From Anaerostipes butyraticus (lineage in GTDB: Bacteria > Bacillota > Clostridia > Lachnospirales > Lachnospiraceae), in contig NZ_BLYI01000024.1 in the NCBI RefSeq assembly GCF_016586355.1, positions 1 to 64,000 on the forward strand: 64,000 nucleotides of DNA, read 5' to 3'. Both the position numbers and the translations under genes were made by a program. This document shows positions 45,106-55,972 of the stretch, piece after piece. Each line of letters starts with the position of its first letter. Positions within the stretch are counted from its first letter, which is position 1. The notes under the pieces were generated by a model, which saw only the letters and a list, made by a program, of their open reading frames with translations, was not told the origin of the DNA and did no database searches.

Positions 45106-48100
45106 GACCGCTGAAACTTATGCTGTCCGCATTTGGTCCGTTTGCCGGTCAGATTGAAATTGATTTTTCAAAATTTGATCAGGGAATTTTTCTGATTTCC
45201 GGAGAAACCGGAGCAGGAAAGACAACGATTTTTGATGGGATTTGTTTTGCTCTGTATGGAGAAGCCAGCGGAGAAAGCCGCCGGACTGATATGATGCGGA
45301 GTGATTTTGCCAGGGAATCCACTGCCACAAAAGTGGTTTTTTCTTTCCGGCATAAAGAGAAAAACTATAAGATTGAAAGAAATCCTTCTTATATGCGAAA
45401 AAGCAAAAGAGGAAGCGGAATGACCCGGCAGTCAGCCGATGCAGTTTTGTATCAGGAAGGAACAGTTCTGGCTTCTGGCAGCAAGGAGGTTACAAAGAAA
45501 ACGGAAGAGATTTTGGGGGTCAGCAGAAATCAGTATAAACAGATTGCCATGATTGCCCAGGGGGAATTTCTGAGACTCCTTTATGCTTCAAGCAAGGAAA
45601 GAGAAGCAATCTTTCGAAAGATTTTTGGAACCGAAAACTTATTTTATGTTCAGGAAAAACTAAAAGAAAAATATCATGAATACGGACGAAGATACCGTCA
45701 GATTGAAGAGACGATTTTTATGCTGGAGGAACAGGCGGCGATCGGACCTGAGGAAGAAGAATATGAAGCCTGTGAAACATATGTAAGAGAACCCTATCAT
45801 AAAAAGGATTTTATCCGGAATCTGAAAAAATATCTGGATCGAAAACAAAAGATTCTTCAGGAGATTTTAAGTACAGAAGAGAAAATCCACGCTGAACTGG
45901 AAAAAGAAAAGACAGCCAGGGAGCAGGCCAGAAACATTCACCAGAAGTTTCTTCAGAAAGAGGAAATAGAAGCAGAATGGAACAGGCTTTTAAAACAAGA
46001 GCCGGAAATGAAGAAGCTGGAAGAAAAAGTTCAGACAGCAGAGAAAATCCTTCAGAGACTGGTTCCGATTGAAGAGCAGAGAGACAGAGCGGGCCGGCAG
46101 ATTTCCAGAAACAGGGAGCGGATCAGGGAACTGACGGAAAAGAAAGAGAAGGCGGAAATTCAGCTGGAAAAAAGGAAAAAAGAAGCAGAAATCTGCCGGG
46201 AACAAGAACCGGAACTTGCATTGATCCGCCAAAAGCTTGAGATTCTGAAACAGCAGCAGAATGATTACAAAGAACTGGAAAATTTAAGGAAAGAAACGGA
46301 AGAGATCAGAAAAGAACAGGAACAGGCGGAACAAAAAAAGAAAATACTTCAGGAAGAACAGAAAACGGTATCCGGCAGAAGACAGGAAGCGGAAGAATTC
46401 CTGGAAAAGCACAAAAAGGTCCATCAGGAATTGAAAGAGAAGAGTGAACTTCAGATCAGACTGGAACAGGAAGTCAGCAGATGGAAGAAGATAAAGGAAA
46501 AAGCAGAAAAATGGGACAAACAGGAAGAAGAATATCAGCAGTTTTTGATCCGGTTTGAAAAAATCCGAAAAGAGAGGGATGATCTGAAACAGGAATATGC
46601 GGAACTTTCCAGCAGGTATGACGCAAATCTGGCAGGAATTCTGGCGCAGAAACTGGAAGAGGGAATGCCGTGTCCGGTCTGCGGCGCTGTCCATCATCCG
46701 GCAAAGGCAGAAATCCTTTTTGAGCAGATTACACAGGAGATGCTGGACGAAAAGGAAAAAGGACTCCAGAAAAAAGAGGAAGAGTATCAGAAGATTTTTG
46801 ATAAGACGAGAGAAAGAAAGATCAGAAAAGAAGAATTAGAAAAGGAAATCAGGAAAGAAAGCGGATTTTCCATGGAAGCGTATGCTGAAATCGGAGGTAT
46901 GCTGAAAAAATGGGAAGAAAAATGTTTGGCCAATGAGACAGATGTGGCAGCTTTGACTCTTACGGCGAAACGCCGGGATAAAGAGAATGAAGAAAAAGAA
47001 AAAGCGCAGCGCCGGCTGGAAGAAATTCAGAAGCAGAATACAATTCTGACCAGAGAAGCTGGGGAGACAGAGATCAGGCTCCAGGTCCGGAAGACAAAAT
47101 ACAGTCAGATCCGCAGCCGGCTGGAATATCCTTCTTACGAAGAAGCAAAGCAGGAAACAGAAAGACTCAGACGATCAGAAAATCAGATTCAGGAAGCAGT
47201 CAGAAAGAGCAGGGAAAGAGAAGAAGAAGCGGCCCGCGCTCAGATCGCAGCGGAAAAAGCCCTGGAGGAAGCGGCTGAAACTCAAAGCAGACAGAAAACA
47301 GATTATAAGGAATTGGAAGAGCGTCTGAAAAAAGAGAAAAAGAATCTGAATCTGAAAGAGGAAGATGAAGTGCGCATGACGCGCGGTCAGACAGAGGGAT
47401 TCAGAAAGCAGCTGGAAGATTACAGGGTTAGTCTTCAGGTAAAAGAAGCACAGAAAAACAGACTGGCAAAAGAACTGTCAGGCAAAAGAAAAGAAGAGAT
47501 TTCTCTGTATGATGAGCGGATCATCAAAATGGAGGCAGAAGAAAAGAAGACAAAAGAGGAACAAAAAGCTCTGGACCGGGAGATTTCAGTCCATCAGAAA
47601 TTTTATGATGAAATTTGCGCAAAACTAAAAGAAAGTGCTGTGATGGAGAAGAAATATACCACCTGGAAAAAACTTTCCGATACTGCCAATGGCGAGATCG
47701 CAGGAAAAGAAAAAATTACCTTCGAACGGTTTGTTCAATCCGTGTATTTTCGCTATGTCCTTGACGCGGCAAATCAGAGAATGCTTCGAATGAGTGACCA
47801 GAGATATCTGCTGATGAGAAAGGAAGAGGCGGATCATAAAAATGTACAGACTGGACTGGATCTGGAAGTGATGGATCAGTGGACGGGAAAGACCAGAAAC
47901 ATTCAATCACTGTCCGGCGGAGAGTCGTTTAAGGCAGCCTTATCTCTGGCATTGGGTCTTAGTGATGTGATACAGAATCAAAAAGGCGGTATCCAGATTG
48001 ATACGGTCTTCATCGATGAAGGGTTTGGAACCCTTGACAGTGAATCTCTTGCCAAAGCAATGGAAATCATGCAGCATTTGTCGATGGAAGGAAATAAACT

Positions 48101-48203
48101 GGTAGGGATCATCTCACACGTGGATGAACTGAAAGATCAGATCGATCAGAAAATTCAGGTAACCCGCCGCAAAGATGGAAGCCAGGTAAATGTAATATAT
48201 TAA
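45102..48203 (+). CDS. sbcC: Exonuclease subunit SbcC (Rad50-like)
   Basis: This is a 1033-aa SMC-like ATPase. The N-terminal Walker A is GETGAGKTTIFDGI near 34-47. Two long coiled-coil arms (about 180-520 and 545-870) flank a zinc hook CPVC near 524. The C-terminal half has LSGGESFKAALSLALGL and IDEGFGTLDSESL. It works with SbcD on DNA ends. The high Lys/Glu/Gln content is the coiled coil, not foreign sequence. Confidence 0.96.
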   Translation: MRPLKLMLSAFGPFAGQIEIDFSKFDQGIFLISGETGAGKTTIFDGICFALYGEASGESRRTDMMRSDFARESTATKVVFSFRHKEKNYKIERNPSYMRKSKRGSGMTRQSADAVLYQEGTVLASGSKEVTKKTEEILGVSRNQYKQIAMIAQGEFLRLLYASSKEREAIFRKIFGTENLFYVQEKLKEKYHEYGRRYRQIEETIFMLEEQAAIGPEEEEYEACETYVREPYHKKDFIRNLKKYLDRKQKILQEILSTEEKIHAELEKEKTAREQARNIHQKFLQKEEIEAEWNRLLKQEPEMKKLEEKVQTAEKILQRLVPIEEQRDRAGRQISRNRERIRELTEKKEKAEIQLEKRKKEAEICREQEPELALIRQKLEILKQQQNDYKELENLRKETEEIRKEQEQAEQKKKILQEEQKTVSGRRQEAEEFLEKHKKVHQELKEKSELQIRLEQEVSRWKKIKEKAEKWDKQEEEYQQFLIRFEKIRKERDDLKQEYAELSSRYDANLAGILAQKLEEGMPCPVCGAVHHPAKAEILFEQITQEMLDEKEKGLQKKEEEYQKIFDKTRERKIRKEELEKEIRKESGFSMEAYAEIGGMLKKWEEKCLANETDVAALTLTAKRRDKENEEKEKAQRRLEEIQKQNTILTREAGETEIRLQVRKTKYSQIRSRLEYPSYEEAKQETERLRRSENQIQEAVRKSREREEEAARAQIAAEKALEEAAETQSRQKTDYKELEERLKKEKKNLNLKEEDEVRMTRGQTEGFRKQLEDYRVSLQVKEAQKNRLAKELSGKRKEEISLYDERIIKMEAEEKKTKEEQKALDREISVHQKFYDEICAKLKESAVMEKKYTTWKKLSDTANGEIAGKEKITFERFVQSVYFRYVLDAANQRMLRMSDQRYLLMRKEEADHKNVQTGLDLEVMDQWTGKTRNIQSLSGGESFKAALSLALGLSDVIQNQKGGIQIDTVFIDEGFGTLDSESLAKAMEIMQHLSMEGNKLVGIISHVDELKDQIDQKIQVTRRKDGSQVNVIY

Positions 48204-48245
48204 GATCGGCAGGAATCCTTTTTTGCATGAAAAAGAAAAAAGTAC

Positions 48246-48274
48246 TTTCATAATAGGTTGTGACAAGGTATAAT
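48246..48274 (+). promoter_or_regulatory. Promoter of the nfn operon
   Basis: TTTCAT (48246-48251), 17-bp spacer, perfect TATAAT (48269-48274). Confidence 0.55.
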
Positions 48275-48308
48275 AAACAAAGATACAATTTAGAAAGAGG
48301 TGTAAGTG

Positions 48309-49130
48309 GTGTATAAAATCGTAAAAAAGACCAAGCTGAACAGCTTAGTTGAGATGATGGAGATTCATGCTCCATACGTAGCGAGAAAATGCGAACCAGG
48401 ACAGTTTATTATCATAAGAGTAGACGAAGACGGAGAAAGAGTTCCTTTGACGATCGCTGATTATGACAGGGAAAAAGAAACTGTCACGATCATTTACCAG
48501 ATCTTCGGATATAGTACAGAATTGCTCAGCAAAAAAGAAGAAGGAGATTATGTACAGGATTTCGTTGGACCGTTAGGACAGCCTTCTCCGTTACATAAAT
48601 GCGACCGCGTGATCGGAGTAGCCGGAGGTGTCGGAGCGGCTCCTCTGTATCCTCAGCTGCGCAAATTATCCAGGATGGGAGTTCCTGTCGATGTGATCAT
48701 TGGAGGAAAGAGCGCGGAATTCGTTATCCTGAAAGAACTATTCGAAGAATTCTGTGACAATGTTTATATCGCTACCGATGACGGAAGTCTCGGAACCAAA
48801 GGATTTGTTACCAATGTTCTGGAAGAAAGAATCAATTCCGGAACAAAATATGATGAAGTGATCGCCATCGGACCGCTTATCATGATGAAGAATGTGGTGA
48901 AGATCACAAAAGAATATAATATCCCAACCACCGTATCTCTGAACCCGATCATGATCGATGGAACAGGAATGTGCGGCGGATGCCGTGTCACAGTCGGCGG
49001 AGAAACAAAATTCGCCTGCGTTGACGGACCTGATTTTGACGGATTTAAGGTTGATTTTGATGAGTGCATGCAGCGTCAGGGCATGTTCAGAGAAGAAGAG
49101 CATCAGTGCAAGATCGGAAGGGGGATGTAA
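48309..49130 (+). CDS. nfnA: NADH-dependent ferredoxin:NADP oxidoreductase, small subunit (NfnA-like)
   Basis: This is a 273-aa protein. Two GTG codons (48306, 48309) are possible; the second is better spaced from AGAGG. It has an FNR-type FAD domain (PLTIADYDREKETVTIIY), an NAD-binding GVAGGVGAAPLYPQL motif and a C-terminal MCGGCRV plus FACVDGPDFDGF motif for a [2Fe-2S] cluster. With the next gene it forms the flavin-based transhydrogenase that links NADH, NADPH and ferredoxin. Some annotations call it a sulfide dehydrogenase subunit. Confidence 0.85.
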   Translation: MYKIVKKTKLNSLVEMMEIHAPYVARKCEPGQFIIIRVDEDGERVPLTIADYDREKETVTIIYQIFGYSTELLSKKEEGDYVQDFVGPLGQPSPLHKCDRVIGVAGGVGAAPLYPQLRKLSRMGVPVDVIIGGKSAEFVILKELFEEFCDNVYIATDDGSLGTKGFVTNVLEERINSGTKYDEVIAIGPLIMMKNVVKITKEYNIPTTVSLNPIMIDGTGMCGGCRVTVGGETKFACVDGPDFDGFKVDFDECMQRQGMFREEEHQCKIGRGM

Positions 49131-49133
49131 GTC

Positions 49134-50525
49134 ATGGCGAATATGAGTCTTAAGAAAGTGGCAATGCCGGAGCAGGATCCGAACGTCAGAAATAAAAACT
49201 TTGATGAGGTTGCCCTTGGATATACAAAAGAGATGGCAATGGAAGAAGCAACCCGCTGTTTAAACTGCAAGAACAAACCTTGTGTCAGCGGATGCCCTGT
49301 CAATGTGCCGATTCCGGAATTTATCCAGAAAGTGGCGGCAGGAGATTTTGAAGGCGCGTATGAAGTCATTACAAGTGAGAATGCGCTTCCTGCGATCTGC
49401 GGACGTGTCTGTCCTCAGGAGAACCAGTGTGAAGGAAAATGTGTCCGCGGCATTAAAGGCGAGCCGGTGGGAATCGGAAGAATGGAACGTTTTGTCGCAG
49501 ACTGGCATATGGCCAATGCAAAACCTGCAGAAGTTAAGATTGAGAAGAACGGGAAAAAGGTCGCTGTTGTAGGATGCGGACCGGCAGGTATCACATGCGC
49601 CGGAGAACTGATCAAGAAGGGATATGACGTAACAGTCTTTGAAGCTCTTCATAAGCCAGGCGGAGTATTAAGCTATGGAATTCCTGAATTCCGTCTGCCG
49701 AAAGATCTTGTGGCAAAAGAGATTGAGACTGTGGAAAAACTCGGTGTGGATATTGAGACAAATGTTATCGTCGGACGTTCTGTGACCATCGATGAACTGA
49801 TGGAAAATGGATATGAAGCTGTCTTCGTAGGAAGCGGAGCAGGACTTCCAAGATTTCTGAATATTCCTGGCGAGAACCACCTTGGCGTATATTCTGCCAA
49901 TGAGTTCCTGACCAGAGTGAACCTGATGAAAGGCTACAAATTCCCAGAGTGCCCGACACCGGTTAAAGTCGGAAATAAAGTTGCTGTTGTCGGAGCAGGA
50001 AACGTTGCGATGGATGCCGCAAGAACAGCAAAACGTCTTGGAGCAGAAGAAGTATACATTGTGTATCGAAGAAGTGAAGAAGAGGCGCCGGCACGTCTGG
50101 AAGAACTGCATCATGCAAAAGAAGAAGGAATTATTTTTAAATTCTTAAATAATCCGGTTGCGATCAAGGCAGATGAAAACGGATGGGTCAGCCAGATGGA
50201 AATCGTGAAACAGGAACTGGGAGAACCGGATGAATCCGGAAGAAGATCTCCGCATCCGATCGAAGGATCTAATTATGATCTCGATGTGGATACTGTTATC
50301 ATTGCCATCGGACAGAGCCCGAATCCGCTGATCCGTAAGACAACACCGGGACTGGAAACTCAGAAATGGGGAGGAATCATTGTCGATGAAGAGACGATGA
50401 AGACAAGCAAAGACGGTGTTTATGCCGGCGGAGATACGGTAACAGGAGCTGCCACCGTTATTCTTGCCATGGGAGCAGGAAAGAAATCTGCAGCCGCTAT
50501 CGATAAACAGTTACAAGGTGAATAG
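49134..50525 (+). CDS. nfnB: NADPH-dependent glutamate-synthase-like flavoprotein (NfnB-like large subunit)
   Basis: This is a 463-aa protein. Two cysteine groups near the N-terminus (CLNCKNKPCVSGCPVNVP and CGRVCPQENQCEGKC) bind [4Fe-4S] clusters, followed by FAD (VAVVGCGPAGITCAGEL) and NADPH (VAVVGAGNVAMDAARTA) motifs and a GVYAGGDTVTGAATVI end. It is close to GltD/GltA, but its pairing with an NfnA-like gene 3 nt upstream favours the transhydrogenase role in an anaerobe. Confidence 0.9.
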   Translation: MANMSLKKVAMPEQDPNVRNKNFDEVALGYTKEMAMEEATRCLNCKNKPCVSGCPVNVPIPEFIQKVAAGDFEGAYEVITSENALPAICGRVCPQENQCEGKCVRGIKGEPVGIGRMERFVADWHMANAKPAEVKIEKNGKKVAVVGCGPAGITCAGELIKKGYDVTVFEALHKPGGVLSYGIPEFRLPKDLVAKEIETVEKLGVDIETNVIVGRSVTIDELMENGYEAVFVGSGAGLPRFLNIPGENHLGVYSANEFLTRVNLMKGYKFPECPTPVKVGNKVAVVGAGNVAMDAARTAKRLGAEEVYIVYRRSEEEAPARLEELHHAKEEGIIFKFLNNPVAIKADENGWVSQMEIVKQELGEPDESGRRSPHPIEGSNYDLDVDTVIIAIGQSPNPLIRKTTPGLETQKWGGIIVDEETMKTSKDGVYAGGDTVTGAATVILAMGAGKKSAAAIDKQLQGE

Positions 50526-50535
50526 GAGGATTTCC

Positions 50536-50904
50536 ATGAGCAAGGTAATATTTCAAACAGAGGTCATTGATCTGGGAGAACAGGTGGATGCGTTTTTTGA
50601 AGAAGGAATGTTTGTGCTGTTCGGAGAGAATGTACCGGATACGTTAAAAGATTTCTGCTATTTCATTAATACAAAAGATGTAGATGGAACAATCAGGCAG
50701 GGAGACCGCCTGGTGATCGATGGAAGTGAATTTTTAATTACTGCAGTAGGAGATATTGCCCAGTCCAATCTGGAAGCTTTGGGACATTTAACGGTAGTAT
50801 TCAGCGGAGCAAAAGAAGCAGGACTTCCGGGAAGCATCTGCGTAGAAGCAAAGCCAATGCCAAAACTGGTAGAGGGAAGCAAAATTTCCATTGTGGAAGG
50901 CTGA
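50536..50904 (+). CDS. PTS glucitol/sorbitol-type IIA domain protein
   Basis: This is a 122-aa protein. The family pattern is visible in VLFGENVPDTLKDFCYF, GDRLVIDGSEFLITAVGDIAQSNL and LGHLTVVFSG, with the histidine in GHL as a candidate phospho-site. No sorbitol IIB/IIC or dehydrogenase gene is nearby. It is 10 nt from nfnB, so it is part of the nfn operon. It may be a regulatory relic rather than a transport subunit. Confidence 0.8.
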   Translation: MSKVIFQTEVIDLGEQVDAFFEEGMFVLFGENVPDTLKDFCYFINTKDVDGTIRQGDRLVIDGSEFLITAVGDIAQSNLEALGHLTVVFSGAKEAGLPGSICVEAKPMPKLVEGSKISIVEG

Positions 50905-50925
50905 CAAATGAAAGATAACAAAAAA

Positions 50926-50958
50926 GGGGTTATTGCAGCTGCAATAATTCCTTTTTTT
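50926..50958 (+). terminator. Terminator of the nfn operon
   Basis: GGGGTTATTGCA pairs with TGCAATAATTCC around the GC centre, followed by seven T. The arms form an almost complete palindrome. Confidence 0.8.
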
Positions 50959-50979
50959 CAAAGGAACAAAAAGAGCATC

Positions 50980-51008
50980 TTGACACAGAGGAAAAATTTT
51001 GTTAGCAT
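50980..51008 (+). promoter_or_regulatory. guaB promoter
   Basis: Perfect TTGACA (50980-50985), 17-bp spacer, TAGCAT (51003-51008). Confidence 0.65.
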
Positions 51009-51014
51009 GTTTAA

Positions 51015-52508
<1,494 letters not shown>

Positions 52509-52542
52509 ATCTTACAAAAATATTAAATCTAAAGGCCCTAAC

Positions 52543-52571
52543 TTTACTTTTAAGCAGGGGAAAGTTATAAT
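52543..52571 (+). promoter_or_regulatory. Possible promoter of the phospholipid operon
   Basis: TTTACT (52543-52548), 17-bp spacer, TATAAT (52566-52571). It lies just before the hairpin at 52573, so if it is used its transcripts begin inside that hairpin. Confidence 0.4.
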
Positions 52572-52572
52572 A

Positions 52573-52610
52573 AATAAGAATCATGTCAGTAGTATGACAT
52601 GATTCTTATT
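52573..52610 (+). terminator. guaB terminator
   Basis: AATAAGAATCATGTCA (52573-52588) and TGACATGATTCTTATT (52595-52610) are perfect 16-bp arms with a GTAGTA loop. The T run is weak, but the arms end in A/T pairs. Confidence 0.75.
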
Positions 52611-52662
52611 CGCATTTAGGGAGAAATTTTCTCAAAAAAGCTTAAGGGAGGGTAAGACTGAT

Positions 52663-53388
52663 ATGAATCATAAAGACTATGTTCTAAAGGTAGTGCCAAA
52701 ATATGCAGTTCTTCCTTTGATTTCTGCTTTTGTTCTTAATATGGCAGTCTACGCAGGGACGATGGCGCTCTGCGGAGGATTCTACCATCATGACTTTACA
52801 ACGGCGTTCGACCGTGCAGTTCCGCTGATACCGGAATTTACCAGTATCTATCTGATCTGTTACATTTTCTGGGTTGCCAATTACATAATGATCGCAAGGA
52901 TAGGAAAAGAACATATGTACCGTTTCCTGACAGGGGATTACCTCTCCAGGATCATCTGCGGCCTGTTCTTTGTATTTCTGCCGACCACACTGGTCCGCCC
53001 GGAAATCACAGGAAACGGATTCTGGGATCAGGCTCTGAAACTGGTCTATTCAGTGGATCAGTCGGCAAACCTGTTTCCGTCTATTCACTGCCTGGTAAGC
53101 TGGTTTTGTTATGTGGGAATCCGGAATCAGAAAGGGATTCCAAAATGGTATCAGAGATTTTCTCTGATCTTTGCGGTTCTTGTCTGTATTTCCACACAGG
53201 TTACAAAGCAGCATTACATTATTGATGTATTTGGCGGTATCCTGCTGGCTGAGATATGTTTTCAGCTTGGACAGAGAACAGAGTGGTATCAAATGGTAGA
53301 GAAATTTTTTGAAAAGATCCAGCATCTGTTTTCGGCAAAGGGACACAGAAAAACGGGAACTGGAAAATTATCAGAAGCAAAGGATTAG
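52663..53388 (+). CDS. PAP2-family phosphatase, membrane
   Basis: This is a 241-aa protein with about five to six TM helices. The PAP2 motifs are RPEITG, FPSIHCLVSW and STQVTKQHYIIDVFGG, supplying the two histidines and aspartate. The family hydrolyses or transfers lipid phosphates. It lies upstream of pssA and psd with a flippase-like gene between, so a lipid role is likely. AGGGAGGG precedes the start. Confidence 0.85.
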   Translation: MNHKDYVLKVVPKYAVLPLISAFVLNMAVYAGTMALCGGFYHHDFTTAFDRAVPLIPEFTSIYLICYIFWVANYIMIARIGKEHMYRFLTGDYLSRIICGLFFVFLPTTLVRPEITGNGFWDQALKLVYSVDQSANLFPSIHCLVSWFCYVGIRNQKGIPKWYQRFSLIFAVLVCISTQVTKQHYIIDVFGGILLAEICFQLGQRTEWYQMVEKFFEKIQHLFSAKGHRKTGTGKLSEAKD

Positions 53389-53394
53389 GATGTT

Positions 53395-54420
53395 ATGAAA
53401 AGCAGGAAAAGCATGATCGGCAATGCGGTATTTTTTCTGGCTTTATTTGGGCTGACCGCATATGCTGTCCTAAAAGGAAAAGAAATATCTCAGCTGATTC
53501 GTGTGATGCATTCCGTACGTCCGGTATACTACGCTGCAGGGTTTATTTTCATTAATCTGTTTGTGTGGTGCGAGTCTTATATTATCTATCGGATGCTTCG
53601 GGTTCTCCAGTACCAGCAGGTGCCAAAAAGAAACTGTATCAAGTATTCTTATGTAGGATTCTTTTTCAGCTGTATCACGCCGTCTGCATCAGGCGGCCAG
53701 CCGGCGCAGCTGTATTACATGAATCGGGACAAAGTGGATGTGTCAGTAGGGGCGGTCATTTTATTGATTGTAACGATTCTTTACAAGTTTGTTCTTGTGT
53801 TTTTGGGAACTTTGATTTTTATATTCCGGCATTCTCTGATCTCAGAGTATATTCAGGGAGCGGCGTTTTTCTTCTATCTTGGAATGGCGCTGAACGTAAT
53901 CTGTGTAATCGTCATGTTTTTGCTGGTATTTCAGCAGACGCTTGCCAGCAGAATGATAATTGGCCTGGTAAAAGGGCTGGAAAAAATTCATGTTCTGAGG
54001 AGAAAGGAAGAGAGGATACGGAAACTGGAGGACTCCATGATGGAGTATCACAAAGCGGCAGCGGTGATACAGGAACATAAAAAACTGATCGCCGGCATGT
54101 TTGGGGTAACTCTGGTGCAGAGGCTCATCCATTTTTCCATTACATATCTGATTTACCGGGGGCTGGGACTTTCAGCGCTTGGGATTGTGGATGTTGTAGC
54201 TCTTCAGTGTGTGATTTCCATTGCGGTTGATATGCTGCCTCTGCCGGGGGGAATGGGAATCAGTGAAGGTCTGTTTCTAAGCATTTTCCGGAAAATTTTT
54301 ACCGGCGGACTGCTGTATCCGGCAATGCTTTTAAGCCGTGGAATCAGCTATTATGCGCTGCTTCTGATCAGCGCGGTTATGACCTGTGTAGCTCAAGTAA
54401 CGATAAAACGGAAGGAATAA
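53395..54420 (+). CDS. Flippase-like membrane protein (LPG synthase TM-domain family)
   Basis: This is a 341-aa protein with about eight TM helices. TPSASGGQPAQLYYMNRDK near 100 and LPLPGGMGISEGLFLSIFRK near 280 are signatures of the family that includes the flippase half of MprF and of AglD. There is no aminoacyl transferase domain, so it should move a lipid or glycolipid rather than lysylate it. Six nt from the PAP2 gene. Confidence 0.85.
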   Translation: MKSRKSMIGNAVFFLALFGLTAYAVLKGKEISQLIRVMHSVRPVYYAAGFIFINLFVWCESYIIYRMLRVLQYQQVPKRNCIKYSYVGFFFSCITPSASGGQPAQLYYMNRDKVDVSVGAVILLIVTILYKFVLVFLGTLIFIFRHSLISEYIQGAAFFFYLGMALNVICVIVMFLLVFQQTLASRMIIGLVKGLEKIHVLRRKEERIRKLEDSMMEYHKAAAVIQEHKKLIAGMFGVTLVQRLIHFSITYLIYRGLGLSALGIVDVVALQCVISIAVDMLPLPGGMGISEGLFLSIFRKIFTGGLLYPAMLLSRGISYYALLLISAVMTCVAQVTIKRKE

Positions 54421-54433
54421 AGAGGACTTTGGT

Positions 54434-55045
54434 ATGATAGGATTTTATAATGTATCAGTAATTTTAACGTATTTAGGGGTTGTCAGTGCTGTATGGGGCA
54501 TGACGGCGGCCTTTCATGGAAACTTTAAGGTAGCGATGTTTTGTCTGATGCTGTCAGGACTGACAGACATGTATGACGGAACCATCGCAAAAAGAGTTAA
54601 GAGAAGTGATGATGCGAAGAAGTTTGGAATCGAGATTGATTCTCTGTGCGATCTGGTATGTTTCGGAGCATTTCCGGTAGTGATCGGATTTTCTCTCGGG
54701 ATGGACCACTGGTATGCCAGGATCGCGTATATGCTTTATATCCTGGGCGCTGTCATACGACTGGCATATTTTAATGTAACAGAAGAACAGCGTCAGGCCT
54801 CTACGGCGGCAAGACGGAAACATTATCAGGGACTGCCGGTAACATCGGTGGCATTGATTCTTCCGATTGTTTATCAGATCCGGAGATTTTATCCGGAACA
54901 GTTTCCGTATATTTATGTTTTGACGATTTTTATCATAGCTCTTTTGTTTGTGATTGATTTTAAAGTGTTTAAACCAGGGAAAAAATGCATGCTTGGTTTT
55001 GTCGTCATTGGAGCAGTTGTTGCCATTAAAATGTTTTGTTTATAA
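54434..55045 (+). CDS. pssA: CDP-diacylglycerol-serine O-phosphatidyltransferase
   Basis: This is a 203-aa membrane enzyme. The CDP-alcohol phosphatidyltransferase motif is seen as DGTIAKR, then GIEIDSLCD. It makes phosphatidylserine, which the next gene's product decarboxylates, completing the route to phosphatidylethanolamine. Confidence 0.92.
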   Translation: MIGFYNVSVILTYLGVVSAVWGMTAAFHGNFKVAMFCLMLSGLTDMYDGTIAKRVKRSDDAKKFGIEIDSLCDLVCFGAFPVVIGFSLGMDHWYARIAYMLYILGAVIRLAYFNVTEEQRQASTAARRKHYQGLPVTSVALILPIVYQIRRFYPEQFPYIYVLTIFIIALLFVIDFKVFKPGKKCMLGFVVIGAVVAIKMFCL

Positions 55046-55059
55046 TGCAGGAGATTGAT

Positions 55060-55947
55060 ATGAAAGATACACAGAGAGTCATAAAGACACCAGAGCAGAA
55101 AACGGATGGAGAGGCTGCTCAGGATCGTCTTTTGCATCTGCTGTATTGTACTGCGGCCGGGCGTCTGGGGCTTAAAGTCCTTACGAGACCCTGGATTTCA
55201 AAATTAGGGGGAGCTTTTATGAGTTCTCCTTTTTCGGTTGGTATGATCAGCAGGTTCATTCGGGAAAATCAAATTGATATGAGTCAGTATGAGCCGGTAT
55301 GTTATCGGTCTTATAATGAGTTCTTTACCCGCAGGATCCGGCCCGGCATGCGGCCGCTTCCGGAAGATCCGAATATTTTGTTCAGTCCATGTGACTGCAA
55401 GGCCAGTGTTTATCTTCTGGATAAAGAAGGGACTTTTGTCGTGAAAGATACGGAATACACAGCGGCGTCTCTTTTAAGGAGTCAGAAAATCGCAGGACAT
55501 TTTCGAAACGGATACGCGGTGGTTCTTCGCCTGACAGTAGATGATTATCATCGTTACTGTTATATTGATGACGGGATAAAAAGCGATAACTTTTTTATCC
55601 CCGGTATTTATCATACGGTGAATCCCATTGCCAATGATTATGTAAAAATTTATAAAGAAAATGCCAGAGAATTTACCATGATGAAAACGAAACATTTTGG
55701 AAATGTTGTCCAGGTGGAAGTAGGGGCGCTGATGGTCGGGCGGATTAAAAATCATCAGGAAGCAGGAAGCATGAAGCGGGGCGGAGAAAAGGGATATTTT
55801 GAATTCGGAGGCTCTACGATTGTTTTGCTGCTCCAGCAGGATCGTGTCAGCATAAGAGAAGATCTGATAGAAGAAACAGAAAATCAGCGTGAGATAAAGA
55901 TTCTTCAGGGGGAAATGCTGGGAAGAGCTGTTTTGGCAGAGAGCTGA
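55060..55947 (+). CDS. psd: Phosphatidylserine decarboxylase
   Basis: This is a 295-aa pyruvoyl enzyme from ATG 55060 (AGGAG at 55049); ATG 55045 is a possible alternative start. The FGGST motif near the C-terminus marks the self-cleavage serine. VDDYHRYCYIDDG and IFIPGIYHTVNPIA-type segments contain the conserved His residues. It converts phosphatidylserine to phosphatidylethanolamine. Followed by dinB after 25 nt, probably on the same transcript. Confidence 0.93.
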   Translation: MKDTQRVIKTPEQKTDGEAAQDRLLHLLYCTAAGRLGLKVLTRPWISKLGGAFMSSPFSVGMISRFIRENQIDMSQYEPVCYRSYNEFFTRRIRPGMRPLPEDPNILFSPCDCKASVYLLDKEGTFVVKDTEYTAASLLRSQKIAGHFRNGYAVVLRLTVDDYHRYCYIDDGIKSDNFFIPGIYHTVNPIANDYVKIYKENAREFTMMKTKHFGNVVQVEVGALMVGRIKNHQEAGSMKRGGEKGYFEFGGSTIVLLLQQDRVSIREDLIEETENQREIKILQGEMLGRAVLAES

Positions 55948-55972
55948 TATCATCAGGAAAAGGAGAAAATTT

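Noticed and set aside
52543-52610. Fourth case of promoter followed by terminator (before the PAP2 gene)
   Set aside because: The possible promoter touches the guaB terminator and the T run is weak, so simple termination of guaB explains it better.
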